5,779 nt of DNA from Elusimicrobiales bacterium (GCA_030540535.1 JAUNWB010000102.1:1-5779), one strand, 5' to 3'. Counted from the stretch's first letter, positions 1 through 5,779 are shown. The notes: a model not told the origin generated them from the letters alone. Numbers and translations: made by a program.

Positions 1-24
1 GCTGTCGGAGCCGGGCGTTGAAAG

Positions 25-993
25 TCAGCTGATGTCCGCCAGCCGCGTGAACAGTTCTTTTTGTTCTCTAGTCAGCGTGCGCGGGACGTCCACCGTCAGC
101 GTAACGTACAAACTGCCTTTTGCGCTGAGACCTTTGCCGCTTAATTTGAGTTTTTTGCCGTTATGCGTTCCGGCGGGTACTTTTACTTTGACGGGGCCGT
201 CGAGCGTGGGCACGAAAATCGTGCCGCCCAGGGCCGCCGTCCACGGCATAATAGTCACGGGGACGTGTAAATCTTCCCCTTCCAAACGGAACATGGCGTG
301 CGGGCGGATTTTTACGATTAAATACAAATCGCCGTTGCCGCGCCGGGTGGGATTGCCCATGCCTTTTAATTTGATTTTTTTGCCTTCGCCCACGCCCGCC
401 GGGAATTTAACCGTTACGGTGCGTCCGCTGGGCAGCGTCAGCTGCATGTTGCCGCCGCGGTGGGCGTCTTCCAGGTTAAGGGCAAGTTCGGCTTCCACGT
501 CGCCCGCCGCCTGGCCCGAAGCCGCACTGCGGCCGAAGTTCTGCCCGAATCCGGCAAAACCGCCTCCGCCCATTCCGCCGAAAATGCTTTGGAAAAAATC
601 GCTGAAGTCCGCGCCACCGCCGCCGGAGGAAACCCCCTCTCCTCCGCCAAAGCCGCCAAAGTCCTGCCCGCCGCCGTAGGAGTATTGCTGATATTGCTGG
701 TACGGGTTGGCTCCGCCGGCGCGCGTGCGGGACGATGTGCCACCGCCGCGAGCGTAATCCTGGTAGCCTTGCTGGCCGACTTGGTCGTAGATGGTGCGTT
801 TTTGTTTATCGGACAGGACGGTATAAGCCTCGTTGATGTCCTTAAATTTTTCGGTCATTTTGGCTTTTTCCGAATCCGGGTGCATGTCCGGGTGGTACTT
901 GCGCGCCATGCTTTTGAACGCTTTTTTGATTTCCGCGTCCGAGGCGTTTTTGCTTACGCCTAAAATTTTATAATAGTCTTTATAATCAGCCAT
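25..993 (-). CDS. cbpA: Type II J-domain co-chaperone (CbpA/DnaJ-like, no zinc finger)
   Basis: A 322-residue cytosolic Hsp40 co-chaperone that should stimulate DnaK ATPase and deliver unfolded clients. Seen: an N-terminal J domain (residues 5-72) with the essential HPD triad at 34-36; a Gly/Phe-rich linker (about 82-160, with runs of Gly plus Gln/Tyr); then two beta-rich client-binding domains, CTD I (about 165-232) and CTD II (about 238-304, with the typical PTLDG and KVPAGT motifs). The CXXCXGXG zinc-finger repeats of true DnaJ are absent, so this is the CbpA-like class, normally about 300-330 residues. An ATG 24 bases upstream (1017) is in frame, but the start at 993 is preferred: AAAGGGGG lies 5 nt before it and the protein then opens with the family-typical DYYKILGV context. 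No cbpM-like modulator gene is visible. The symbol reflects architecture; strict orthology to E. coli cbpA is not proven. Confidence 0.93.
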   Translation of the reverse strand: MADYKDYYKILGVSKNASDAEIKKAFKSMARKYHPDMHPDSEKAKMTEKFKDINEAYTVLSDKQKRTIYDQVGQQGYQDYARGGGTSSRTRAGGANPYQQYQQYSYGGGQDFGGFGGGEGVSSGGGGADFSDFFQSIFGGMGGGGFAGFGQNFGRSAASGQAAGDVEAELALNLEDAHRGGNMQLTLPSGRTVTVKFPAGVGEGKKIKLKGMGNPTRRGNGDLYLIVKIRPHAMFRLEGEDLHVPVTIMPWTAALGGTIFVPTLDGPVKVKVPAGTHNGKKLKLSGKGLSAKGSLYVTLTVDVPRTLTREQKELFTRLADIS

Positions 994-1044
994 AGAATCC
1001 CCCTTTACAGTTATCATTTTATATAATTTCCCAAAGGATGCAAC
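994..1044. promoter_or_regulatory. Divergent promoter region between J-protein and MFS genes
   Basis: Only 51 bp separate two divergently read start codons, so both promoters must lie here or reach into the neighbouring coding sequence. For the minus strand a weak pair is visible: TTGCAT (1043-1038) and TAAAAT (1021-1016), spaced 16 bp. For the plus strand a perfect TATAAT lies at 1022-1027, but no -35 box sits at normal distance (TTTACA at 1004-1009 is only 12 bp away), and transcription from it would begin at or inside the AAAGGA ribosome site (1033-1038). Assignments are tentative; only the divergent arrangement is certain. Confidence 0.4.
999..1006 (-). promoter_or_regulatory. Ribosome binding site fixing the J-protein start
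   Basis: On the minus strand AAAGGGGG lies 5 nt upstream of the ATG at 993. The alternative in-frame ATG at 1017 would place this site inside the coding region and has no comparable purine run before it. This decides the start in favour of 993. Confidence 0.75.
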
Positions 1045-2286
1045 ATGCTAAAAATAACTAAAAAATCCAATCAAATGCCCCTGCGGCTGATTTTGGCGAC
1101 GGAGGCTCTGTCCTCTTTAACCAACCAGTTTATGCAGCTTTTGCTGCCGTGGTATGTGTTATCCGCCACCGGCAGCGTGCTGTGGACGGGCTTTGTGGGG
1201 TTTTGTGCGCTTTTGCCCAATATCTTTTCGGCCGTTTTCGGCGCGCGGTTTATCGAAAAAATCGGCCGTTCCAAAGCCATGCTTTCGTGCGAAATAATCC
1301 AGCTTATGCTGCTGGCTTCCGTGCCGGTGCTGATTCTGTGGGGGAAAGATTACCCGTGGCTGGTAGGCGCGATTATTTTCGCCAGTTCCGTGTTTGACGC
1401 GCCCGGCGAACTGGCGCGGACCGCGCTGTCGCCCACGTTTTCGCGCTATGCGGGCGTACCGCTTTCCAAAACCACGGGGCTGGTGGAGGCGTTCGACGGG
1501 ATTATGTCCGTCGCCGGCCCGGTGCTGTGCGGGCTGATTATTGCGTGCTGCGGATTGTTTTCCGCTTGGATTTGGTGCGCTTCGTTTTGTGTAGTGATTG
1601 TGGTGCTTTGCATGATTATGTTTTCGCACCGTAAGCCCCGCCAGCTGCGCGCCGTGCCTTCTTACGGCGAGGTGTGGCGTGCCGTGCGTGCCGACCGTAT
1701 GCTGTGGGAGCCCGTGCTGTTTATGGTGCCTACGTTTATTTTGGGGCAGTCCTGGGAACTTATTTTACTGCCGACGTATATTTATGAGCATGGGTTTTCG
1801 TCGATGTATTTAGGATTTTTGGGCGCGGCGTTTGGGCTGGGGGCGTTTGCCGGGGCGTTAATGTTTGCGGCGCGCGCTGATAAATTTACGTTTTTTAAAC
1901 TGCTGACCTTTAACTATTTGGGCTATTTTTTATCCGTTGCCGTGCTTTATTTTTGCCTTCCCGTTTGGGCGGTGTTGGGGGCGACGGCGTTATGCGGCCT
2001 GCCGTTTGGGGCTTTCGGCGCGATGATGACAAGCGTGATTTTGCTGCGCACCCCGGTGGAGCGGCGCAGTAAAACGCTGGGGTTATACGCGGCGCTGACG
2101 TATGCGGTGGAAAGTTTGTGTATTTTGGGCTTGGCCGCGTGGATTTACAAGGGCGGTTTGGAGCAAATGTTGGAGGGACTATTGTTTTTATTTGCTATAC
2201 TAGTTATGATAAGTGTTTTTGTGCGGCGCAAAGAAGATTTTTGGGAGGTTTTGTCGTCGGAGCAAAAGAAAATATTTACAAAATAA
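1045..2286 (+). CDS. Major facilitator superfamily transporter
   Basis: A 413-residue inner-membrane protein with about 12 predicted helices in two six-helix halves (roughly residues 14-193 and 220-392) joined by a basic cytoplasmic loop (about 194-218, HRKPRQ onwards). The loop between helices 2 and 3 carries a degenerate MFS motif A ([12 protein letters not shown], residues 66-77), with Glu where Asp is usual. The fold suggests a proton-coupled exporter or efflux pump of the MFS_1/MFS_3 type (drug or siderophore-like), but the substrate cannot be read from sequence. Length is normal for the superfamily. The start is supported by AAAGGA (1033-1038) 6 nt before the ATG. It diverges from the J-protein gene and has no terminator before the tRNA gene 47 bp downstream, so read-through into the tRNA is possible. 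The C-terminus is a short charged cytoplasmic tail (RRKEDFW to the end). Confidence 0.9.
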   Translation: MLKITKKSNQMPLRLILATEALSSLTNQFMQLLLPWYVLSATGSVLWTGFVGFCALLPNIFSAVFGARFIEKIGRSKAMLSCEIIQLMLLASVPVLILWGKDYPWLVGAIIFASSVFDAPGELARTALSPTFSRYAGVPLSKTTGLVEAFDGIMSVAGPVLCGLIIACCGLFSAWIWCASFCVVIVVLCMIMFSHRKPRQLRAVPSYGEVWRAVRADRMLWEPVLFMVPTFILGQSWELILLPTYIYEHGFSSMYLGFLGAAFGLGAFAGALMFAARADKFTFFKLLTFNYLGYFLSVAVLYFCLPVWAVLGATALCGLPFGAFGAMMTSVILLRTPVERRSKTLGLYAALTYAVESLCILGLAAWIYKGGLEQMLEGLLFLFAILVMISVFVRRKEDFWEVLSSEQKKIFTK

Positions 2287-2333
2287 AAATTATTTCATAA
2301 AATAAATAGGTAGCAAGAATAAAACAGATTTAT

Positions 2334-2408
2334 TCGCCCTTAGCTCAATGGTGGAGCGACCGGCTGTTAACCGGTAGGTTGAAGGTTCGAGTCCTTCAGG
2401 GCGAGCCA
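2334..2408 (+). tRNA. tRNA-Asn (anticodon GUU), CCA encoded
   Basis: A complete cloverleaf can be folded by hand. Acceptor TCGCCCT (2334-2340) pairs with AGGGCGA (2398-2404); D-stem GCTC/GAGC (2343-2346/2354-2357); anticodon stem ACCGG/CCGGT (2359-2363/2371-2375) with loop CTGTTAA and anticodon GTT at 2366-2368; five-base variable loop (2376-2380); T-stem GAAGG/CCTTC with loop TTCGAGT (2386-2392). Discriminator G is at 2405 and CCA at 2406-2408 is genomically encoded. All stems pair perfectly. Position 21 is G rather than the usual A, a minor deviation. GUU decodes both Asn codons. Confidence 0.97.
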
Positions 2409-2411
2409 TTT

Positions 2412-2439
2412 AAAAAGCACCCGTTTGGGTGCTTTTTTT
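2412..2439 (+). terminator. Rho-independent terminator after tRNA-Asn
   Basis: AAAAAGCACCC (2412-2422), loop GTTT, then GGGTGC followed by seven T (2427-2439). The arms pair over 11 bp if A-T pairs are included. It begins 3 nt after the tRNA CCA and would end the tRNA transcript, including any read-through from the MFS gene. Confidence 0.9.
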
Positions 2440-2440
2440 A

Positions 2441-2523
2441 TGGGTTCGGGGGCACTGGCGCAGGGCCAAAACAGAGCCTGCGGGCCGCCAGCTGCGGACT
2501 GCTTGCCGCGTGAGGCGGAAGGG
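2441..2523. other. GC-rich intergenic segment with two tandem hairpins
   Basis: Between the tRNA terminator and the osmC regulatory region lies a segment clearly richer in G+C than the flanks. It can form CGCAGG/CCTGCG (2459-2464/2477-2482, 12-nt loop), then an interrupted stem CCGCC/GGCGG (2485-2489/2514-2518) enclosing GCGG/CCGC (2494-2497/2506-2509). There is no convincing gene. It may be a dispersed intergenic element or a structured RNA; which one is not determinable here. Confidence 0.4.
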
Positions 2524-2551
2524 GAAGTATTTTCTAGTATAAAAATACTTC
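2524..2551. repeat. Perfect 10-bp inverted repeat upstream of osmC
   Basis: GAAGTATTTT (2524-2533) and AAAATACTTC (2542-2551) are exact inverted copies around an 8-nt spacer. The repeat directly abuts the possible -35 box at 2552, a position typical of a dimeric regulator's operator. No T-run follows as expected of a plus-strand terminator. A peroxide or organic-hydroperoxide regulator would be a natural candidate given the downstream gene, but the sequence does not match an operator I can name. Confidence 0.55.
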
Positions 2552-2579
2552 TTGCAGTCGGTGTGGTAGCGTGTACACT
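2552..2579 (+). promoter_or_regulatory. Possible sigma-70-like promoter for osmC
   Basis: TTGCAG (2552-2557) and TACACT (2574-2579) are separated by 16 bp and lie upstream of the osmC start, leaving a leader of roughly 25-30 nt. The match to consensus is moderate. A separate TATAAT at 2606-2611 is too close to the start codon to serve as a normal -10 box. Confidence 0.4.
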
Positions 2580-2592
2580 ATCCATATACCTT

Positions 2593-2602
2593 AAAAGGGG
2601 GA
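2593..2602 (+). promoter_or_regulatory. Ribosome binding site of osmC with unusually long spacing
   Basis: AAAAGGGGGA is a strong purine site, but its last G (2601) is 12 nt from the ATG at 2614, longer than the usual 5-9. An in-frame TAA (2608-2610) just upstream excludes an earlier start in this frame, so the ATG is the only sensible choice. Confidence 0.6.
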
Positions 2603-2613
2603 AAATATAATAT

Positions 2614-3000
2614 ATGGCAATAATTAAAACGACGTTAGGAAAAAATTTAGATACCGTGGGCATGTTGGTGGATTCCGCCGCGCGCGTGAAAACCGCGTTT
2701 GTGGACCCGCGTAACGACATGAACCCGGGCGAACTATTATGCGCCGCACTGGGCGCGTGCATGATGACGAAGCTGGGGTTTGTGGCTTCCAAACGCGGGG
2801 AAGATGTAAGCGGAACGGAAGTGACGGTGGAGCCGTCATTCGACGAAAAACACACCCGCGTGACGGGAATTAAGATTGAATTTAAATTCCCGGAATCGTT
2901 TAAAGATGAACGTAAGGCTTTTTATGCGCAGGCGGCGCAGGATTGCCCGGTGCATAATAGTCTGCGGGAAGACATTGCCTTTAACGTGAGTGTTAAATAA
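2614..3000 (+). CDS. OsmC-family peroxiredoxin-like protein
   Basis: A 128-residue cytoplasmic protein of the OsmC/Ohr superfamily, whose members reduce organic hydroperoxides and peroxide with a two-cysteine thiol centre. Seen: the first redox cysteine C49 in the helix motif LGAC (residues 46-49), preceded by NPGELL with the conserved Glu at 40; and the second, C111, in CPVHNSL (111-117). Spacing and length are typical of the compact YhfA/OsmC-like branch (about 125-145 residues). A further cysteine at 43 is present. It is separated from upstream genes by the tRNA terminator and closed by its own strong hairpin terminator, so it is probably monocistronic. The upstream inverted repeat suggests specific regulation. 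The exact subfamily (Ohr, OsmC or YhfA-like) is not assigned; the substrate is inferred from the family. Confidence 0.9.
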   Translation: MAIIKTTLGKNLDTVGMLVDSAARVKTAFVDPRNDMNPGELLCAALGACMMTKLGFVASKRGEDVSGTEVTVEPSFDEKHTRVTGIKIEFKFPESFKDERKAFYAQAAQDCPVHNSLREDIAFNVSVK

Positions 3001-3025
3001 CGGCTGGTGTTAACTTGCGTTTTAC

Positions 3026-3067
3026 GCATAAGGAACGGAAAGGAATTTTCCGTTCCTTATGCCTTTT
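3026..3067 (+). terminator. Strong rho-independent terminator after osmC
   Basis: Two perfect 16-base arms (3026-3041 and 3047-3062, the first starting GCATAAGGAACGG) flank a 5-nt loop GGAAT. A short CTTTT run follows (3063-3067). It starts 25 bp after the osmC stop. The stem is unusually long; the T-run is short. Confidence 0.85.
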
Positions 3068-3117
3068 AAAGGGCAACCATTTGCCAAATTCTGTTATCTT
3101 GCGCGTGCCTTGGGCTT

Positions 3118-3171
3118 GACGTGCCATTCATGCGCGCTGAGCGGCGGCGCACCGCGTCCCGGAATGACGGC
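3118..3171. repeat. REP-like imperfect palindrome in convergent gap
   Basis: A GC-rich stretch with CATTC (3125-3129) facing GAATG (3162-3166) and TGCGC (3131-3135) facing GCGCA (3147-3151), ending in GGAATGACGG. The CATTC...GAATGACGG frame recalls widespread intergenic palindromes in many bacteria. Only one copy is present in this window, so dispersal is an inference. The rest of the 3001-3250 gap holds just the two opposing terminators. Confidence 0.35.
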
Positions 3172-3202
3172 TTTTTCTTCCTCCTGTAGCGCCCATATAT
3201 AC

Positions 3203-3233
3203 AAAAAAACGGCCCCGCGGGAGCAGGGCCGTT
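3203..3233 (-). terminator. Rho-independent terminator of the SPFH operon
   Basis: Read on the minus strand, AACGGCCC (3233-3226) pairs with GGGCCGTT (3215-3208) around a 10-nt loop and runs into seven T (3209-3203). It lies 17 bp past the SPFH stop codon and closes the minus-strand unit. Confidence 0.9.
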
Positions 3234-3250
3234 GTGTGACAGTTTAAATG

Positions 3251-4273
3251 TTATTTGCCGGTGACGGCCGCGGCTCCGCCCGTCAAATCCTTAATGGCGG
3301 CTACGGCGCCCAGCACGTTGCTGGCTTCGTAAGGCATATAGATAACTTTGTTATCTTTGCCTTCCGTCATTTTCGTCAGGGCTTCAATGTATTTGAGCGA
3401 AATCATGTAGCTGGCCGGGTTGGAAGACTGCGCCACCGTTCCTGCCACGATTTTGACGGATTCTGCTTCGGCGTTGGCTACTTTGATTTTGGCTTCCGCC
3501 ACACCTTCCGCCTGCAAAATGGCGGCCTGTTTCATACCTTCGGCTTTTTTGATTTCGGATTCGCGCACGGCTTCCGCTTTCAAAATCTGGGCCGTTTTGG
3601 TACCTTCGGCTTCCGTTACCATGGCGCGGCGGTCGCGCTCGGCTTTCATCTGTTTTTCCATCGCTTCGCGAATGGCGGCGGGGGGAATGATGTCCTGCAG
3701 TTCCACGCGGTTTACTTTTACGCCCCATTTGTTGGAGGCGTCGTCCAAAATCACCTGTAATTTGCCGTTGATGATTTCGCGCGAGGTAAGCGTCTGGTCC
3801 AGGTCCATTTCGCCGATGATGTTTCTGAGCGTGGTCTGCGTCAGTTTTTCAATGGCGGTCGGCAGCGATTCCACCTGATAGGCCGCTTTTAACGGGTCCG
3901 TAATCTGAAAGTACAAAAGCGCATTGATTTCGATGCCTACGTTATCTTTGGTGATTACGCTCTGGCGCGGAAAATCGTACACCGTTTCGCGCATGTCGAT
4001 GGTGTCGCGCATTTCCATATACGGCATGGAACGCGTGCGGCCGGTGCCGTCCACATATTCGCGGCTGTTGCGCCATTCCATCAAGTGCGGTTTATCCATA
4101 ATCGGAATAATCCAGTTGATACCCGGGTTTAACACTTCCAGGTATTTACCGAAGCGTTCAATAATCATCACCTGCGCCTGTTTGACGACGATAATACCCT
4201 TGGCGATAATGACGATGATGAAAAACACGAACGCGGCTAAAAAAACAAGTCCCATTTCTCCTAATCCTTCCAT
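3251..4273 (-). CDS. qmcA: SPFH/Band 7 membrane protein (paraslipin, QmcA-like)
   Basis: A 340-residue membrane-anchored SPFH protein of the stomatin/paraslipin class, thought to form large oligomers that organise membrane domains and influence membrane proteases. Seen: one N-terminal hydrophobic anchor (about residues 8-24); a Band 7 domain (about 26-200) with family-typical stretches ERFGKY, NPGINWIIP, DFPRQSVITKDN, RNIIGEMDLD and KWGVKVNRVELQDI; then an Ala/Glu/Lys-rich coiled coil with repeated AEG/AEA units (about 215-275); and a hydrophobic C-terminal region ending GGAAAVTGK. Length is slightly above the usual 300-320. The start is supported by GGAGG about 6 nt before the ATG; an internal ATG at residue 7 also has a purine run but would shorten the N-terminus. 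It follows nfeD by 44 bp and is the last gene before the terminator. The symbol is by family resemblance. Confidence 0.92.
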   Translation of the reverse strand: MEGLGEMGLVFLAAFVFFIIVIIAKGIIVVKQAQVMIIERFGKYLEVLNPGINWIIPIMDKPHLMEWRNSREYVDGTGRTRSMPYMEMRDTIDMRETVYDFPRQSVITKDNVGIEINALLYFQITDPLKAAYQVESLPTAIEKLTQTTLRNIIGEMDLDQTLTSREIINGKLQVILDDASNKWGVKVNRVELQDIIPPAAIREAMEKQMKAERDRRAMVTEAEGTKTAQILKAEAVRESEIKKAEGMKQAAILQAEGVAEAKIKVANAEAESVKIVAGTVAQSSNPASYMISLKYIEALTKMTEGKDNKVIYMPYEASNVLGAVAAIKDLTGGAAAVTGK

Positions 4274-4294
4274 GTTGTTCCTCCGTTATAAATT

Positions 4295-4308
4295 GCGCCC
4301 GGGGGCGC
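4295..4308 (-). other. Intercistronic GC hairpin between nfeD and SPFH gene
   Basis: GCGCCC (4295-4300) and GGGCGC (4303-4308) form a 6-bp all-GC stem in the 44-bp gap, a few bases before the SPFH ribosome site. No T-run follows on the minus strand, so it is not a standard terminator; it could modulate mRNA stability or translation. This is inference only. Confidence 0.35.
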
Positions 4309-4317
4309 GTTTGCAAA

Positions 4318-4746
4318 TCAGTTTTTGGGGCGGACGGTTAATGTTACGCCGTCCAGCTTTTCCACTACGCACACGGTGCCCGCGGCGAGCGGTTCTTTGG
4401 CGGTGGCTTTCCAGCTTTCGCCGTTTACTTTTACGCGGCCCGCGTCCTGCACCGGGTCAATGGCGGTTTCCACCACACATTCCTGTCCGACGACGGCTTC
4501 CGCCGGCGTTTTGATATGTTTGGATTTGCCGTACAAATGTTTCAGCGCAAACGGACGGATTCCCGCCCAGCAGACGGCGGCCACCACCGCAAACGCGCCC
4601 ACCTGCGGCCAAACTCCGAGGCCGAACCAGGCCGTGCCCGCCGCGCCCAGTGCGCCGATTCCCAGGCACGCCAGCGAAAATTCCATGGTAAACATCTCGC
4701 CGATAAAACATCCCACGGCGATGATTAAATACACGTAATAGTTCAT
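4318..4746 (-). CDS. Short NfeD-family membrane protein
   Basis: A 142-residue protein of the short NfeD class (NfeD1b/YbbJ type), the standard partner of SPFH proteins. Seen: N-terminal hydrophobic helices (about residues 3-43 and 45-64, with a Gly/Ala-rich turn), then a basic link (KHLYGKSKHIK) and a C-terminal OB-fold domain (about 82-140) with the characteristic VVGQECVVETAI...GRVKVNGESWKATA...LAAGTVCVVEKLDGVTLTV pattern in separate strands. It lacks the N-terminal serine-protease domain of long NfeD proteins. The start is supported by GGAGGA (4756-4751) 4 nt before the ATG. It sits 12 bp after the SirB1-like stop and 44 bp before the SPFH gene, so the three are probably co-transcribed. 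The OB domain is thought to contact the SPFH oligomer; that is family knowledge, not visible here. Confidence 0.9.
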   Translation of the reverse strand: MNYYVYLIIAVGCFIGEMFTMEFSLACLGIGALGAAGTAWFGLGVWPQVGAFAVVAAVCWAGIRPFALKHLYGKSKHIKTPAEAVVGQECVVETAIDPVQDAGRVKVNGESWKATAKEPLAAGTVCVVEKLDGVTLTVRPKN

Positions 4747-4758
4747 GCGTCCTCCAAA

Positions 4759-5604
4759 TTAATTTTTGATAATTTCCAGATATTCCCGCAGATATGTTAA
4801 GCGTCGTTCGTCGCGTAATTTGTTAAGCACGTAAATCATGTTGGCGATGAAACGCCGTACGATTAAACGGGAGGAAAGGGGGGATAAAAATTCGTCGGTC
4901 CATTCAATCTGGCGCGCGCGGATGTAGCCGCGGCAGTCTTCTTCCGACAGGAGTTTGCCGTTATCTAACGGGTCGATAAACAGTGATTCGCGGCGGTGCA
5001 GCCCGCGCAAATGCACTAAAACCCGGCCCGCCAAATCCACCAGGTTTACGTCCAGCCCGTAGCGTTGGCCGACGGTTACGTACAGGCAGGCGGCACACAG
5101 GCTGGAGCCGCGTTTTTTACGCAGAAAGCGGGCGAAAGAGATGTCTTTCACGTCCAGGTTGGACGGCAAGGTTTGAAATCCGCATACGCGGAAAAAATAG
5201 TGACTTAAAATGCCCGCGATTTCCGCATGGTTTTTGGCGTTTAAAAGCGCCGGGCGGAGTTCGCGCGCCATCGCGTCCAGCGGGGCGGCCACGTCTTTGC
5301 GGCCGGCGGCGGGAGCGGTAAATTTGGAAAGAAGGGTAAGGCCTTCTTCTAAATCCGGGTTGATTTTGGCGGCAAAACGCGCCAGCGCGGCGGCCAAATC
5401 TTCCCAGCAGATTTCTTCCAGGGTGTGGACGATGGGCAGCGGCGCGGAAGTTTTAAATTCTTCCAAAAGCGCACTTTGCACGCGCACCGGATCCGCCTTG
5501 ATGGCGGCGGCCAGTTCGCGCTTGAGTACCGGGCCGTAAGCGTCCGACTCGGTCTGCAACAATTTGATAAGCGCTTTTACGCGGTCGTTTCCCTGGGTTA
5601 GCAT
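4759..5604 (-). CDS. SirB1-type transglutaminase-like protein
   Basis: A 281-residue protein matching the SirB1 family layout: a helical N-terminal region (1-115), a transglutaminase-like core (about 120-225, with FLRKKRGSS at 160-168, GQRYGL at 179-184, and IDPLDNGKLLSEEDC near 210-224), and a TPR-like helical tail (about 245-281). No signal peptide or membrane helix is seen, so it is probably cytosolic. Family function is poorly known. The core departs from the common family pattern: RGIPIS is RGSSLC here (C170, C173), and the usual GHFLVR is GRVLVHLR with Arg194 in place of the His. A TTG 69 bases upstream (5673) would run into the terminator at 5676-5709, so the ATG at 5604 is chosen, although no clear ribosome site precedes it. 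It is the first gene of the unit with nfeD and the SPFH gene. Assignment is by fold signature rather than clear active-site identity. Confidence 0.75.
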   Translation of the reverse strand: MLTQGNDRVKALIKLLQTESDAYGPVLKRELAAAIKADPVRVQSALLEEFKTSAPLPIVHTLEEICWEDLAAALARFAAKINPDLEEGLTLLSKFTAPAAGRKDVAAPLDAMARELRPALLNAKNHAEIAGILSHYFFRVCGFQTLPSNLDVKDISFARFLRKKRGSSLCAACLYVTVGQRYGLDVNLVDLAGRVLVHLRGLHRRESLFIDPLDNGKLLSEEDCRGYIRARQIEWTDEFLSPLSSRLIVRRFIANMIYVLNKLRDERRLTYLREYLEIIKN

Positions 5605-5675
5605 ATAGAAAGAGTAGCATATTAACGGGCCAAACGCTACTGTTTTTTTGAGGTTATTTTTCGCCGGAAACAATA

Positions 5676-5709
5676 AAAAAACCGGAACCGTTGGCGGCCC
5701 CGGTTTTTT
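5676..5709 (-). terminator. Terminator after OmpA-like gene, probably bidirectional
   Basis: AAAAAACCGG (5676-5685) pairs with CCGG plus six T (5700-5709); inside, CCG (5688-5690) can pair with CGG (5695-5697). T-runs are present on both strands, so it can work either way. It lies 13 bp after the stop of the OmpA-like gene and upstream of the SirB1-like gene. Confidence 0.85.
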
Positions 5710-5722
5710 GTGGTGAAAAGGA

Positions 5723-5779
5723 CTATTTAATGTCTTTTTCGTTGGCGGTGATGGATAACACCACGCGGCGGTTTTGCGC
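5723..5779 (-). CDS. OmpA-like protein, C-terminal end (partial)
   Basis: Only the last 18 codons and a TAG stop are inside the window, reading AQNRRVVLSI then TANEKDIK. The NRRV segment is the hallmark end of the OmpA/Pal peptidoglycan-binding domain, where the Arg helps bind the diaminopimelate moiety. This suggests an outer-membrane or periplasmic protein tethering the envelope to peptidoglycan and a Gram-negative host. The rest lies beyond the right edge, so the full architecture (OmpA porin, Pal lipoprotein or MotB-like) cannot be told. The terminator follows immediately. Confidence 0.7.
   Translation of the reverse strand, partial: AQNRRVVLSITANEKDIK

Noticed and set aside
32..679. Long plus-strand reading frame, Pro/Ser/Arg-rich
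   Set aside because: It lies antisense to the well-supported J-protein gene, whose Gly-rich and GC-rich codons keep the opposite frame open.
580..760. Repetitive Gly-codon tract as a tandem DNA repeat
   Set aside because: It is the Gly/Phe-rich linker expected in J-proteins, without a regular DNA repeat unit.
460..963. Second plus-strand frame over the J-protein gene
   Set aside because: Antisense shadow with no recognisable domain; the J domain and HPD motif on the minus strand are decisive.
2381..2475. tRNA 3' end as an integration site
   Set aside because: No second copy of the T-arm/acceptor sequence and no integrase gene are in the window; a partial GGTTCG resemblance at 2443 is too short to count.
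2440..2610. Small reading frame with a hydrophobic C-terminal segment upstream of osmC
   Set aside because: Its start overlaps the tRNA terminator, it lacks a ribosome site, its composition shifts midway, and it runs through the inverted repeat and possible promoter. It is best read as chance.
3059..3247. Short frame in the convergent gap
   Set aside because: It begins inside the osmC terminator hairpin and ends inside the opposing terminator region; its Cys/Arg/Pro-rich product is typical of translated intergenic palindromes.
5605..5673. Longer SirB1-like protein starting at TTG 5673
   Set aside because: It would begin beside the bidirectional terminator, and the extra 23 residues do not look like family sequence; the ATG at 5604 gives the normal family length.

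Overview
The window looks like ordinary housekeeping chromosome from a Gram-negative bacterium, with compact genes, short AT-rich gaps and several clear factor-independent terminators. The Gram-negative inference rests mainly on the OmpA-type C-terminus entering at the right edge. Coding sequence is moderately GC-rich and the tRNA encodes its own CCA. The phylum cannot be fixed from sequence alone. The overall style would fit a host-associated lineage such as Elusimicrobiota, but that is a low-confidence guess.

Layout: a zinc-finger-less J-domain co-chaperone (25-993, minus) diverges across a 51-bp gap from a 12-helix major facilitator transporter (1045-2286, plus). A tRNA-Asn(GUU) with its own terminator follows (2334-2439). 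Next comes a gap of about 170 bp holding a GC-rich hairpin cluster, a perfect 10-bp inverted repeat and a possible promoter. It leads to an OsmC-family peroxide-reductase-like gene (2614-3000, plus), which ends in a 16-bp perfect hairpin terminator. A 250-bp convergent gap contains a REP-like imperfect palindrome and the opposing terminator.

On the minus strand, reading right to left, lies a compact three-gene unit: a SirB1-type transglutaminase-like protein (5604-4759), a short NfeD protein (4746-4318) and an SPFH/paraslipin protein of the QmcA type (4273-3251). They end at the terminator at 3203-3233. The last 57 bases are the C-terminus of an OmpA-like peptidoglycan-binding protein, separated from the unit by a probably bidirectional terminator.

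Functionally the window mixes proteostasis (J-protein), peroxide defence (OsmC), membrane-domain organisation (SPFH plus NfeD) and small-molecule export. NfeD and SPFH are a classic partner pair; the SirB1-like gene 12 bp upstream of nfeD is the more notable association. I found no CRISPR array, insertion sequence, phage gene or defence system. Nothing here amounts to a clearly new biological system; the points worth a second look are the structured intergenic DNA and the divergent SirB1-like active-site region.
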